From UPXZ01 sp047973025 (GTDB taxonomy: Bacteria; Bacteroidota; Bacteroidia; Bacteroidales; Paludibacteraceae), in the NCBI GenBank assembly GCA_047973025.1, contig JBKEBE010000014.1, positions 1 to 63,603 of the forward strand: a stretch of DNA of 63,603 nt. The letters are read 5' to 3'. How positions within the stretch are numbered: the stretch's first letter is position 1; every line of letters begins with the position of its first letter. A model generated the notes under the pieces. It made no database searches. It was not told the DNA's origin and was given only the letters and a program-made list of their open reading frames with translations. This document shows, piece after piece, positions 8,597-16,962 of the stretch. The translations under genes and the position numbers were made by a program.

Positions 8597-10177
8597 GTGA
8601 ACAGCGAACTAATTGTAGATGTCAGATCATCTCAAATTTCAATTGCGCTGCAAGAAGACAAACGGTTAGTAGAACTTAACGAAGAAGGGCGAGAAGAAAA
8701 ATATGCCGTAGGAAATATCTACTTAGGTAAAGTAAAAAAAATCATGCCCGGTCTCAATGCAGCATTCGTAGATGTTGGATATGAAAAAGACGCATTTCTT
8801 CACTACCTTGATTTAGGAAGCAATTTTAACACCCTTAGCGGTTTTATACGGCAGGTACAGAGCGACCGAAAAAGGATACCTGCTATAAATAAAGCCAAAC
8901 ATTTTCCGGAAATAGACAAAAACGGAACACTCAGTGACGTAATAAGTCCGGGACAAGAGATAATCGTTCAAATAACCAAAGAACCGATATCTACCAAAGG
9001 TCCGCGACTGACCACCGAGATTTCCGTCGCCGGAAGATTTTTAGTACTGATTCCCTTTACAGATAAGGTTTCTGTATCGCAAAAGATTAAAACCGAAGAA
9101 GAACGAATCAGACTAAAGCAACTGATACAGAGTATAAAACCCAAAGGATTTGGCGTTATAATACGAACGGTAGCAGAAGAAAAAAAAGTAGCCGAACTTG
9201 ACAACGAACTGAAGATTTTGGTCAAACGATGGGAAGATACCCTCGGCAAAATCCAGAAAACTCAAGGAGTAGCACTAATATCAGAAGAATTAGGTCGTAC
9301 TGTAGGAATTATCAGGGATATTTTCAATTCCAACTTCAAACACATCCATGTAAATGACAATGACGTTTACAACGAAGTACGTGATTACGTAGAATTGATA
9401 GCGCCTGAGAAAAAAGATATTGTTGAACTTTACAAAGAAAGCATTCCCATTTTTGACCATTTTGGAGTTACAAAACAAATTCAAGGTGCAATGGGAAAAA
9501 CGGTTTCTTTCAGAAGTGGAGCATACCTGATCATTGAACACACGGAAGCCATGCATGTGATTGACGTGAACAGCGGCAATCGATCCAAAGCCGGAAACGG
9601 ACAGGAAGGAAATGCATTAGAAGTAAACTTGGCTGCTGCCGATGAGATAGCCCGACAATTGCGTTTGCGGGACATGGGTGGCATTATCGTGGTCGATTTT
9701 ATTGACATGCACGAAGGCGAAAACAGGCAAAAATTATTCGAACGAATGCGTGAAAATATGTCGGAAGACAGAGCAAAACACAACATTCTGCCACTGAGCA
9801 AGTTCGGATTGATGCAGATGACCCGCCAGCGTGTACGTCCGGTAATAGATATCGATGTGGAAGAAACTTGTCCAACCTGCTTCGGTACCGGACGAGCAGC
9901 CGCATCCATTTTATTTACCGATCAACTGGAAGATAAAATAGACTTTTTGGTAAACACCCTGCGCGTCAAAAACTATACGCTTCATATTCATCCGTATGTA
10001 TATGCTTACGTATCGAAAGGTGTTCCTTCGCAGAAAATGAGATGGCGGATGAAATACGGAATGGGGTGCAAAGTGATTCCATCACAGAAATTAGGATTCC
10101 TACAATACAAATTTTATGATAACAAAGGGGAAGAAATTGACCTAAAAGAAGAAAGGGAAAAAATTTCGTCTAAATAA
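8597..10177 (+). CDS. rng: Ribonuclease E/G family protein (RNase G)
   Basis: A 526-residue endoribonuclease for rRNA maturation and mRNA decay, starting at GTG. An S1 domain (about 37-130, with GNIYLGKVKKIMPGLNAAFVD and an internal insert) is followed by the RNase H-like part and the DNase I-like catalytic part. The metal-binding Asp residues lie in VIDVNSGN (about 322) and VVDFIDMHEGENRQ (about 365). The zinc-link CPTCFGTG is intact, and the C-terminus is short as in RNase G; there is no RNase E-type scaffold tail. It is flanked by terminators, so it is a single-gene unit. Confidence 0.94.
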   Translation: MNSELIVDVRSSQISIALQEDKRLVELNEEGREEKYAVGNIYLGKVKKIMPGLNAAFVDVGYEKDAFLHYLDLGSNFNTLSGFIRQVQSDRKRIPAINKAKHFPEIDKNGTLSDVISPGQEIIVQITKEPISTKGPRLTTEISVAGRFLVLIPFTDKVSVSQKIKTEEERIRLKQLIQSIKPKGFGVIIRTVAEEKKVAELDNELKILVKRWEDTLGKIQKTQGVALISEELGRTVGIIRDIFNSNFKHIHVNDNDVYNEVRDYVELIAPEKKDIVELYKESIPIFDHFGVTKQIQGAMGKTVSFRSGAYLIIEHTEAMHVIDVNSGNRSKAGNGQEGNALEVNLAAADEIARQLRLRDMGGIIVVDFIDMHEGENRQKLFERMRENMSEDRAKHNILPLSKFGLMQMTRQRVRPVIDIDVEETCPTCFGTGRAAASILFTDQLEDKIDFLVNTLRVKNYTLHIHPYVYAYVSKGVPSQKMRWRMKYGMGCKVIPSQKLGFLQYKFYDNKGEEIDLKEEREKISSK

Positions 10178-10181
10178 CTTG

Positions 10182-10223
10182 AAAAAATAGCTGCTCGATT
10201 CGGTTGAGTGGCTATTTTTTTTT
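10182..10223 (+). terminator. Terminator of rng
   Basis: AAAAAATAGC pairs with GCTATTTTTT across a loop, ending in nine T residues directly after the rng stop codon. Confidence 0.8.
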
Positions 10224-10337
10224 GTTTGGATACCTGTTGAAAAATTGCTCTTCCGATAAAATTGCGTAATATTGCAAGTTAGGTTAATTCCTTTTTTGGC
10301 AAAATTTTTGATGGTTACATTCAAATAAATATTCCCA

Positions 10338-11597
10338 ATGAAATTATTTTGCACCTTAATGACAGTTTTCATGGCAGTCATTTCGTCGATAGTATGGTCG
10401 CAAAACGAGTATCAGACCCGAATCTATCGTGAAGATATTAAAACCCTTCAGGTAAAGGTAAACGGAAATGCACTCGCGTTTCCGATGATTGTGTTACGTG
10501 AAAATGACGAACTGACCGTTAGTTTTGATGAGATGTCGCACGAAGGACACTCTTTTTCCTACGACATAATCCATTGCAATGCCGATTGGACACAGTCATC
10601 GTTATCTACTTCCGAGTATTTACAAGGTTTTTCGCGAGGATACATTGATGATTATGCTTTGTCTGTCAATACCACTTTTCTTTACACCAACTATCGTTTT
10701 CGGTTGCCCAATAACGATATTCAATTCAAAGTATCCGGAAATTACGCTGTACGTATTTTTGAAAACAACGATTCGGACAATCCCATAGCAACGCTTCGGT
10801 TCTATGTGGTTGACCCAAAAATAGAGATTCAGGGTACCGTACGTGGCAATACCGATACCGAAATATACAAAACCAAACAACAGGTGGACTTTGACATCCA
10901 TACAAACAATTATCCGATTCAAGATGCTTTTTCCGAAATTAAAGTAACCGTACAGCAAAATGACCGGTCGGATAATCAAGTTACGAATCTAAAGCCTACC
11001 TATTTCTCAGTCGATAAATTAAGCTACGTCAATAATCGCAACCTAATTTTTGAAGGCGGAAACGAATACCGGCGTGTGGATTTTTCTTCGATATACAATT
11101 TTGATGAACGTGTCGAAGCCATTAAATTTATTCGCCCCCATTACGAAGTCTTTGTAGCCGAAAATTTTGTTCGTTCCGACGACAGCTATCGTTCTGATTT
11201 CGATGTAAACGGACGATTTGTCGTGAATTATCAGAACGGCTATGACAGCGATATAGAAGCCGACTACATGTATGTGCATCTAAAACTTCCTGTTGACTTA
11301 GCGTTGCCCAATGGAAATATCTATTTGGGCGGCAACTGGAATTACAATCGCATGGACGATGCGAGCCGGATGAATTTCGATGCTTATAATAGGGTGTATT
11401 CTAAAACTCTACTGCTGAAACAAGGTGGTTATAATTACCAGTACTGGTACCTTCCCGAAAACACGGATAAAGTTCTTGTCGCGCCCATCGAAGGGAGTCA
11501 CTGGCAAACGCAAAACGAATATGCCGTCTTTGTGTATCACCGTCCGTGGGGTGGGAGATACGACCAGCTGATAGGTGTAAAGTTACTGTCCAATTAA
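10338..11597 (+). CDS. Type IX secretion system plug protein (DUF5103)
   Basis: A 419-residue exported protein with a signal peptide (residues 1-20, ending VWSQN). Sequence across the whole length follows the DUF5103 pattern: N-terminal YREDIKTLQVKVNG, the central QVDFDIHTNNYPI, the HYEVFVAENFV block, and C-terminal PNGNIYLGGNWNY and YAVFVYHRPWGGRYDQLIG. NCBI names this domain the T9SS plug, which seals the SprA translocon when idle. Its presence implies a working T9SS, matching the sorting tail on the protein at 51.4-54.4 kb. Confidence 0.85.
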   Translation: MKLFCTLMTVFMAVISSIVWSQNEYQTRIYREDIKTLQVKVNGNALAFPMIVLRENDELTVSFDEMSHEGHSFSYDIIHCNADWTQSSLSTSEYLQGFSRGYIDDYALSVNTTFLYTNYRFRLPNNDIQFKVSGNYAVRIFENNDSDNPIATLRFYVVDPKIEIQGTVRGNTDTEIYKTKQQVDFDIHTNNYPIQDAFSEIKVTVQQNDRSDNQVTNLKPTYFSVDKLSYVNNRNLIFEGGNEYRRVDFSSIYNFDERVEAIKFIRPHYEVFVAENFVRSDDSYRSDFDVNGRFVVNYQNGYDSDIEADYMYVHLKLPVDLALPNGNIYLGGNWNYNRMDDASRMNFDAYNRVYSKTLLLKQGGYNYQYWYLPENTDKVLVAPIEGSHWQTQNEYAVFVYHRPWGGRYDQLIGVKLLSN

Positions 11598-11628
11598 TCA
11601 CAAAATTTTTTTATCAATATTGTTTTGT

Positions 11629-12891
11629 ATGCTTGTCTATAAATTTGGTGGAGCTTCTGTCCGCTCTGCTGACGGAATCAGAAATATCGCTCAAATCGTA
11701 TCCGGTGTAAAAGAAAATCTGTTTATAGTCGTTTCGGCTATGGGAAAAACGACCAACGCCCTCGAAGAAGTGCTTGCCTGCTTCATGAAAGCCGAAAGAA
11801 AGGAAGCACTCCAAAAATTGGACGAAATCGAATCGTATCACAGAGAGATTATTCATGAACTTTTCGAAAATGAAAATATAGGTTTGCAGGCAACCAAACC
11901 GGCGTTTGACGAAATGAAAATTTTTTTGCTCGAAGGGGTAGGGGATGACTACGACCGTTGGTACGATCAGCTGGTTTCTTACGGCGAAGTGATTTCGACG
12001 CAGGTAATTTCAGCCTACTTTACAGAACGAAATTTAGCTAATACGTGGCTCGATATGCGTAAGTTGCTGGTAACGGACAGTAACTACCGAGAAGCCAATG
12101 TAAATATGCCTGAATCGGAAAAACGCCTGAAAAACGCCGTGAAATTTGATGTTTGCAGAATTTTTATCGGTCAAGGATTTATTGGGAATAACTCGCAAGG
12201 TCGCCCGACTACGCTTGGGCGCGAAGGTTCCGATTACACGGCGGCCGTAGTAGGGAATCTGTTGGACGCTGAGAGTGTCTCGATCTGGAAGGACGTCCCC
12301 GGAATCCTTAACGCGGATCCTCGTATTTTCCGCAATACGGTACATATTCCGGAACTGACGTATCTTGACGCGGTTGAGTTGGCTTTTAGTGGTGCTCAAA
12401 TCATTCACCCAAAAACGATAAAACCCCTTGAGAATAAGATGATTCCATTGTACGTTCGTCCGTTCGACAACCCTACTGAAGCTGGTTCTGTCATTAGGGG
12501 CGAAGTCTCCAAGCCGATTGATGTTCCCGTACTGATACTCAAAAAAAACCAGGTACTGTTTACGCTTCGTCCACTGGATTTTTCGTTTATTTTGGAAGAA
12601 AGCCTATCGTGGATTTTTACCGTAGTAGAAAAATATCGCTTAAAAGTATCGCTGATACAGAGCTCGGCTGTCAGTATCTCCATTTGTGTGGATAACAACC
12701 GCTACTTGCAACGTGCACTGGACGAACTAACAACCGACTACCGCGTATCGTATAACGAAGGCTTGGAGATACTAACCGTTCGCGGTATCAATCCCGAAAT
12801 TGTCGAACAAACCACACGTGAAAGAGAAATTTTAGTCCAGCAGAAAACCCGTCGTATGGGGCGTTTTGTGATGCGTGAGAAAAAAGATTAG
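11629..12891 (+). CDS. lysC: Aspartate kinase
   Basis: A 420-residue monofunctional aspartokinase, first step of the lysine/threonine/methionine pathway. It starts at ATG (MLVYKFGGASVRS); the upstream TTG at 11620 is not needed. Kinase motifs include KFGGAS, VVSAMGKTTNAL, GRPTTLGREGSDYTAAVVG and SIWKDVPGILNADPR. The last 140 residues are paired ACT domains for feedback control (SLIQSSAVSISICVDN). No fused homoserine dehydrogenase is present. Gene context with dapF and dapL 0.6-2.7 kb away points to diaminopimelate and lysine supply. Confidence 0.95.
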   Translation: MLVYKFGGASVRSADGIRNIAQIVSGVKENLFIVVSAMGKTTNALEEVLACFMKAERKEALQKLDEIESYHREIIHELFENENIGLQATKPAFDEMKIFLLEGVGDDYDRWYDQLVSYGEVISTQVISAYFTERNLANTWLDMRKLLVTDSNYREANVNMPESEKRLKNAVKFDVCRIFIGQGFIGNNSQGRPTTLGREGSDYTAAVVGNLLDAESVSIWKDVPGILNADPRIFRNTVHIPELTYLDAVELAFSGAQIIHPKTIKPLENKMIPLYVRPFDNPTEAGSVIRGEVSKPIDVPVLILKKNQVLFTLRPLDFSFILEESLSWIFTVVEKYRLKVSLIQSSAVSISICVDNNRYLQRALDELTTDYRVSYNEGLEILTVRGINPEIVEQTTREREILVQQKTRRMGRFVMREKKD

Positions 12892-12897
12892 AAACAG

Positions 12898-12933
12898 AAA
12901 ACGGCTTCAAAATTTATTTGAAACCGTTTTTTT
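12898..12933. terminator. Bidirectional terminator between lysC and tRNA-Leu
   Basis: AAACGGCTTCAAA and TTTGAAACCGTTTTTTT form a 13-bp stem with one mismatch. It ends in a T-run on the plus strand and is A-rich on the other side, so it can end lysC and the convergent tRNA transcript. Confidence 0.75.
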
Positions 12934-12934
12934 G

Positions 12935-13018
12935 TGCGCGGGATGAGACTCGAACTCACACGCCGGAACCGGCACTACCCCCTCAAAGTAGCGTGTCTAC
13001 CAATTTCACCACCCGCGC
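12935..13018 (-). tRNA. tRNA-Leu (anticodon GAG)
   Basis: On the minus strand the acceptor GCGCGGG pairs with CCCGCGC and is followed by discriminator A. The D-loop has GGTAGACACG, the anticodon loop is TTGAGGG (anticodon GAG, reads CUC/CUU), a class II long variable arm is present, and the T-arm is GTTCGAGTCTC. Length is 84 nt; CCA is not encoded. Confidence 0.95.
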
Positions 13019-13025
13019 TCTTTTG

Positions 13026-13109
13026 TGCCCAAAACAGGACTCGAACCTGCACAGCGTTACCGCCACTAGTCCCTGAAACTAGCGTGTCTACCAATTCCAC
13101 CATTTGGGC
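13026..13109 (-). tRNA. tRNA-Leu (anticodon CAG)
   Basis: On the minus strand the acceptor GCCCAAA pairs with TTTGGGC plus discriminator A. The anticodon stem-loop is CTAGT-TTCAGGG-ACTAG, giving CAG (reads CUG). A long variable arm and T-arm GTTCGAGTCCTG confirm tRNA-Leu. It is 7 nt upstream of the GAG tRNA in the direction of transcription, so the two are cotranscribed. Confidence 0.95.
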
Positions 13110-13122
13110 AAAATAACCTGCC

Positions 13123-13148
13123 AAAAAAAGCGAAACGTATCGTTTCGC
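13123..13148 (-). terminator. Terminator-like hairpin ahead of the tRNA-Leu pair
   Basis: GCGAAACG-TAT-CGTTTCGC is a perfect 8-bp stem with a 3-nt loop at 13130-13148. Read leftwards it is followed by seven T residues (13129-13123). It lies between the promoter at 13188-13218 and the first tRNA, so it could be an attenuator or a processing hairpin. Confidence 0.55.
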
Positions 13149-13187
13149 CAAATATAGTACTAAATACGCTTGTACTAATTTTGAGTG

Positions 13188-13218
13188 CAAATGTAATACT
13201 AATTTTAGGATTGACAAA
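13188..13218 (-). promoter_or_regulatory. Promoter of the tRNA-Leu pair
   Basis: On the minus strand TTTG (13215-13218) and TACATTTG (13188-13195) are 19 bp apart, an exact Bacteroidetes promoter reading into the tRNAs. Confidence 0.65.
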
Positions 13219-13266
13219 ATTTTTATAATACCGTAAAATGAAATTAATTCAAAATGATATTTTTAT

Positions 13267-13297
13267 TTTCGTAATCTTGATAGTTGTTGTACTTTTG
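13267..13297 (+). promoter_or_regulatory. Probable promoter of dapF
   Basis: TTTC at 13267-13270 and TACTTTTG at 13290-13297 are 19 bp apart. The leader to the dapF ATG would be about 155 nt, with no recognised riboswitch. Confidence 0.4.
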
Positions 13298-13461
13298 TGA
13301 AAATTATTTGTCATAATGTCTGATTTATGATTAAAAACAAGTCATTGTGTTTATTGATAATCGACGTAAAACGGCGTAATATCAAATAATTCAAACACAG
13401 AATCGGAAATTTGAACGCCTATTCTATTTGTCCGTTATGTAAGAAATAAAACTTGAAACCA

Positions 13462-14295
13462 ATGAAATTTACAAAAATGCACGGAACCGGTAATGATTAC
13501 ATCTATATCAACGGTTTCGATGAAACGATTGATAATCCGGCTGAATTTGCCATTCGGTACAGCGACCGCCACAAAGGAATTGGTTCTGATGGGCTGGTCA
13601 TTATTTTGCCATCCGAAAATGTCGATTTTAAGATGCGGATGTTCAATGCCGACGGTTCCGAATCCGAAATGTGTGGAAACGCTTCTCGTTGCATCGGCAA
13701 ATTTGCTTACGACAAAGGCTTAACACGGAAGAAAGAAATTAAACTTGAAACACTTGCCGGAATTAAAGTTCTTCAGCTTTTTCTCGGATCAGATGGGAAT
13801 GTGGAGAAAGTAACCGTTGATATGGGCGAGCCTATTCTTGACGCGAAACTCATTCCCGCGACTTTTGAAGAATCGCCGGTTATTAGTCAAACGGTTTCTT
13901 TCGGGGAAAATACCGACTGCAAATTGACTTGTGTTTCGATGGGAAATCCGCACGCGGTGATTTTCACAGATCATGTATTGAGTTTGGATTTACCCAAAAT
14001 CGGTCCGATAATCGAAAATTCCCACTATTTCCCGAACCGAACGAATACCGAATTTGTAGAAGTTATTTCGCCGGATTTACTACGCATGCGTGTCTGGGAG
14101 CGTGGTTCCGGCGAAACGCAAGCCTGCGGTACAGGTGCTTGCGCGTCAGTTGTTGCCGCGGTATTGAACGGACTTTCCGAACGAAAAGCAATGGTAGAAT
14201 TGCTGGGTGGTAATCTCGAAATCGAATGGAACGCTACGGATAATCACGTTTATTTAACAGGAGAAGCGGTAACCGTATTCGAAGGGATGTTATGA
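13462..14295 (+). CDS. dapF: Diaminopimelate epimerase
   Basis: A 277-residue cofactor-free racemase that converts LL- to meso-diaminopimelate for peptidoglycan and lysine. The ATG start gives MKFTKMHGTGNDYIYI; the upstream TTG is unnecessary. The two catalytic Cys are in CGNASRCIG (about residue 73) and ACGTGACASV (about 219). Other family blocks are DRHKGIGSDGLV, MFNADGSESEMC, SMGNPHAVIF and RVWERGSGET. dapL follows 55 bp downstream, forming a two-gene unit that makes and isomerises LL-DAP. Confidence 0.96.
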   Translation: MKFTKMHGTGNDYIYINGFDETIDNPAEFAIRYSDRHKGIGSDGLVIILPSENVDFKMRMFNADGSESEMCGNASRCIGKFAYDKGLTRKKEIKLETLAGIKVLQLFLGSDGNVEKVTVDMGEPILDAKLIPATFEESPVISQTVSFGENTDCKLTCVSMGNPHAVIFTDHVLSLDLPKIGPIIENSHYFPNRTNTEFVEVISPDLLRMRVWERGSGETQACGTGACASVVAAVLNGLSERKAMVELLGGNLEIEWNATDNHVYLTGEAVTVFEGML

Positions 14296-14350
14296 AACTT
14301 GACAGTAACGCGTACGCCAACTTTTTACACTCATTTTTTAAACTGTTTTT

Positions 14351-15571
14351 ATGACTTTTATCAACGAAAATTTTATCAAAATTCCTGAGACTTACCTGTT
14401 TTCAGAAATCGCAAAACGCGTAAACCAACACAAGACGAATAATCCTACTGTGGAAATCATACGCATGGGAATTGGTGATGTAACCTTGCCCTTGCCAGAA
14501 GCTTCCGTACAGGCAATCATTAAAGCTGCTGAAGAACAAAGAGATAGTTGCACTTTTAGAGGATACGGACCGGAGCAGGGATATGATTTTCTTCGAAACG
14601 CCATTGTTGAGAATGATTTTCACGCTCGGAATCTTGACATTCAAGCGGATGAGATATTTGTGAGCGACGGGGCAAAAAGCGATACGGGCAATATCGGGGA
14701 TATTTTTGATATGGATAACAAAGTGGCGATTATCGATCCGAGCTATCCGGTTTACGTGGACACCAACGTCATGGGAAACCGTGCCGGTAGCCCTTCCGCG
14801 AACGGACAATGGGATAACCTGATTTACCTGTCCTGTAATAAAGCGAACAATTTTGTCCCTTCGTTGCCACAGAAAAAAGTAGATATTATCTACCTTTGCT
14901 ATCCGAATAATCCGACAGGAACAACACTCAATAAAGAACAACTGGCGGTGTGGGTCAATTATGCGCGAGAAAAGCAAGCCGTCATTCTTTTCGATGCAGC
15001 TTATGAAGCTTTTATTGCCGAAGAAAATGTTCCTCATAGTATATACGAAATTGACGGTGCGAAAGAAGTCGCTATTGAATTTCGAAGTTTCTCGAAAACT
15101 GCCGGATTTACCGGTACACGTTGTGGATACACGGTAGTTCCGAAAGTGCTGACAGCTCTCACGAAAAAAGGTGATAAAGTCCCGTTGAATAAACTTTGGC
15201 TACGTCGTCAGACAACCAAATTCAACGGTACACCGTATATCATCCAGCGAGCGGCGGAAGCGACTTATTCCCTCGAAGGGAAAAAACAGGTAAAATTGTC
15301 GATAAACTATTATATGCAAAATGCCAAAACGATTCGAGAATCCCTTGTGAAGATAGGATTGGATGTTTACGGTGGTATTAACGCGCCCTACATTTGGGCG
15401 AAAACGCCGGATGGGATGAATAGTTGGGCGTATTTTGATTATCTTTTGAATGAAAAGAATGTTGTTTGTACGCCCGGTGTTGGTTTTGGTCCCGGCGGAG
15501 AAGGGTTTGTCCGATTTTCGGCTTTTGGAGACGCCGACAAGACGCGTGAAGCGATGCAAAGGTTAGTGTAA
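14351..15571 (+). CDS. dapL: LL-diaminopimelate aminotransferase
   Basis: A 406-residue PLP enzyme that makes LL-DAP from tetrahydrodipicolinate in one step, bypassing succinylase/acetylase routes. Motifs include the N-terminal INENFIKIPETYLFSEIAK, GIGDVTLPLP, CYPNNPTGTTL and FDAAYEAFI. The PLP Lys is in FRSFSKTAGFTGTRCGYT. C-terminal GVGFGPGGEGFVRFSAFG carries the carboxylate-binding Arg. Length is typical. It pairs with dapF and is closed by a strong terminator. Confidence 0.96.
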   Translation: MTFINENFIKIPETYLFSEIAKRVNQHKTNNPTVEIIRMGIGDVTLPLPEASVQAIIKAAEEQRDSCTFRGYGPEQGYDFLRNAIVENDFHARNLDIQADEIFVSDGAKSDTGNIGDIFDMDNKVAIIDPSYPVYVDTNVMGNRAGSPSANGQWDNLIYLSCNKANNFVPSLPQKKVDIIYLCYPNNPTGTTLNKEQLAVWVNYAREKQAVILFDAAYEAFIAEENVPHSIYEIDGAKEVAIEFRSFSKTAGFTGTRCGYTVVPKVLTALTKKGDKVPLNKLWLRRQTTKFNGTPYIIQRAAEATYSLEGKKQVKLSINYYMQNAKTIRESLVKIGLDVYGGINAPYIWAKTPDGMNSWAYFDYLLNEKNVVCTPGVGFGPGGEGFVRFSAFGDADKTREAMQRLV

Positions 15572-15596
15572 CTTATTGTATTTGAGTCGATAAAAG

Positions 15597-15632
15597 AAAA
15601 AACGCTTACGAACGAAATTCATAAGCGTTTTT
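15597..15632 (+). terminator. Terminator of dapF-dapL
   Basis: AAAAAACGCTTA and TAAGCGTTTTT form a stem ending in T residues 25 bp after the dapL stop. This marks the end of the core region. Confidence 0.8.
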
Positions 15633-15893
15633 CTCTGAGCGGAAAACGGGGCTTTAACCTTCCCCGCAATGTATTTGTACATCAATGCTTTACAATCCAA
15701 TCAAACTCTACTGTAGCAAATTTGTAGCAAGATTTGAGTTTTTTTCATTGGTTTGAACGAAGCCCATTAAGAAACATCCCCATTCAACTTTAGGCAACAA
15801 AAGTACTATATTTTTTGAACCAGACAAATTAATTTTCGTTTTTTTTAGATTATCAGTACATTGTACACTTTTCTGTTTCCATTTCTGCTACAT
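15633..15893. other. Element-boundary region with TGTAGCAA repeats
   Basis: Non-coding. TGTAGCAA occurs directly repeated at 15712-15719 and 15723-15730 (11-bp period), and its inverse TGCTACA occurs at 15886-15892. A short CGGGG/CCCCG hairpin lies near 15650. This is the join between core genome and mobile-element genes. Such repeats fit integrase or excisionase arm sites, but no att duplication was found at the right side. Confidence 0.4.
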
Positions 15894-15947
15894 TTTTAGT
15901 GCAGGGTGCAAGCCTTATATATATAGGGCTTGCACCCTGCACTAAAA
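15894..15947. repeat. Perfect 21-bp inverted repeat with AT loop
   Basis: Arms 15894-15914 and 15927-15947 are perfectly complementary (core AGTGCAGGGTGCAAGCC), with a 12-nt TATATA-type loop. There is no T-run after either arm, so it is not a standard terminator. The stretch from 15948 to 16212 holds nothing else that is clearly functional. Confidence 0.9.
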
Positions 15948-16212
15948 GCCAAATGTCAGCTTGAACAGATTTAGGATTCGACACTTTCCCATAATCATTC
16001 TACAGATTCTGCCACCTTCAGGAATTAAAACTTTTTTATTTATACTGAAGCCCCATCCCTTCATTAACCCCCTTCATAGGCATTCCCAATTCTGTTTAAT
16101 AGCAAAAAAAATCAATAATATCGTATTGCCTTGTGAAATTATTTCAGTACAGAAGAAATTGTTTCACGAAAATTGTCAGGCGCTTTTGCAGTAACAATAT
16201 AATTTTGCAATT

Positions 16213-16560
16213 ATGAAAGTCAGCAAAGAAAAAATTAAAATGCTACGGGCAAAGCACGATGAGAAACAAAGCAATCTTGCCGATTTATTGGATATATCCA
16301 ACGGACAATATTCAATTTTAGAAAATAATCCCGAAAAATTAACTGACACTCAACTGACTGTTTTAGATGATTATTTTAATGTTAACAAGATGGAATTGTA
16401 CGAATTTGATACTGCCGACGAACTCATGGTTTTATTGAAAAATAACAAATTCGTCTTGTTAATTGGATGTCTGCTAAGCAATAAAGAGACCTCATTTTTC
16501 TTTTTAGGAAAAATAAATGATGCAATAATTGAAACAATAGAAAAATTTTCAAACCCTTAA
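16213..16560 (+). CDS. XRE-like helix-turn-helix regulator
   Basis: A 115-residue protein. Residues 1-57 form an XRE-type HTH (KMLRAKHDEKQSNLADLLDI, then SNGQYSILENN and a Leu-rich end). The C-terminus has a hydrophobic stretch (NNKFVLLIGCLLSNKETSFFF). It is the first gene inside the mobile element and likely regulates it. The match is to a fold pattern; operator and effector are unknown. Confidence 0.7.
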   Translation: MKVSKEKIKMLRAKHDEKQSNLADLLDISNGQYSILENNPEKLTDTQLTVLDDYFNVNKMELYEFDTADELMVLLKNNKFVLLIGCLLSNKETSFFFLGKINDAIIETIEKFSNP

Positions 16561-16575
16561 ACCAATAGGAAACAC

Positions 16576-16962
16576 ATGGAAGTCATCGTAATAGAAAGTG
16601 AAACGTTTCAACAAATCATGCAGCGGCTGGAAAATATTGAGAGCCACGTGCTGCGTTCAAACGATATTTACAAACAGGTTAATGAAGGGCAGATAGAATT
16701 AACATCCCGCGAAATGATGGAAACGCTGAAAGTCTCCGAATCCACGCTTTACCGCTGGCGGCAAGACAGATTGGTTCCTTTCAGATATACCGATACAGGG
16801 AGCATCCGCTTTCCTTTTGATGCTGTTTACCGCGCTGTTTACACAGGCAACCTTACCGTTCGTTCCATAGAAAAGCAGGAGCTTCTGGCATACTTAACCC
16901 AATTCAAAGACCAATTAATAAAAAAATCAATTGCCGCAAAAATAACCACCCATGATCGATAA
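16576..16962 (+). CDS. Excisionase-like helix-turn-helix protein
   Basis: A 128-residue protein. An N-terminal helix (FQQIMQRLENIESHVLRSND) is followed by a MerR/excisionase HTH: SREMMETLKVSESTLYRWRQ, then RLVPFRYTDTGSIRFPFDAVYRAV. This layout is common in Bacteroidetes mobile elements, beside primase genes. It overlaps the next gene by 11 bp. It may bind DNA for excision or replication control; this is inferred. Confidence 0.75.
   Translation: MEVIVIESETFQQIMQRLENIESHVLRSNDIYKQVNEGQIELTSREMMETLKVSESTLYRWRQDRLVPFRYTDTGSIRFPFDAVYRAVYTGNLTVRSIEKQELLAYLTQFKDQLIKKSIAAKITTHDR

Noticed and set aside
12934..13217. Short frames on both strands
   Set aside because: They overlap the two tRNA-Leu genes.
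15894..15947. Palindrome as an intrinsic terminator
   Set aside because: No T-run follows on either strand and no gene ends nearby.
15961..16194. Small plus-strand frame of 77 codons
   Set aside because: No domain, odd composition (His/Pro/Ile-rich) and no promoter; likely non-coding element edge.
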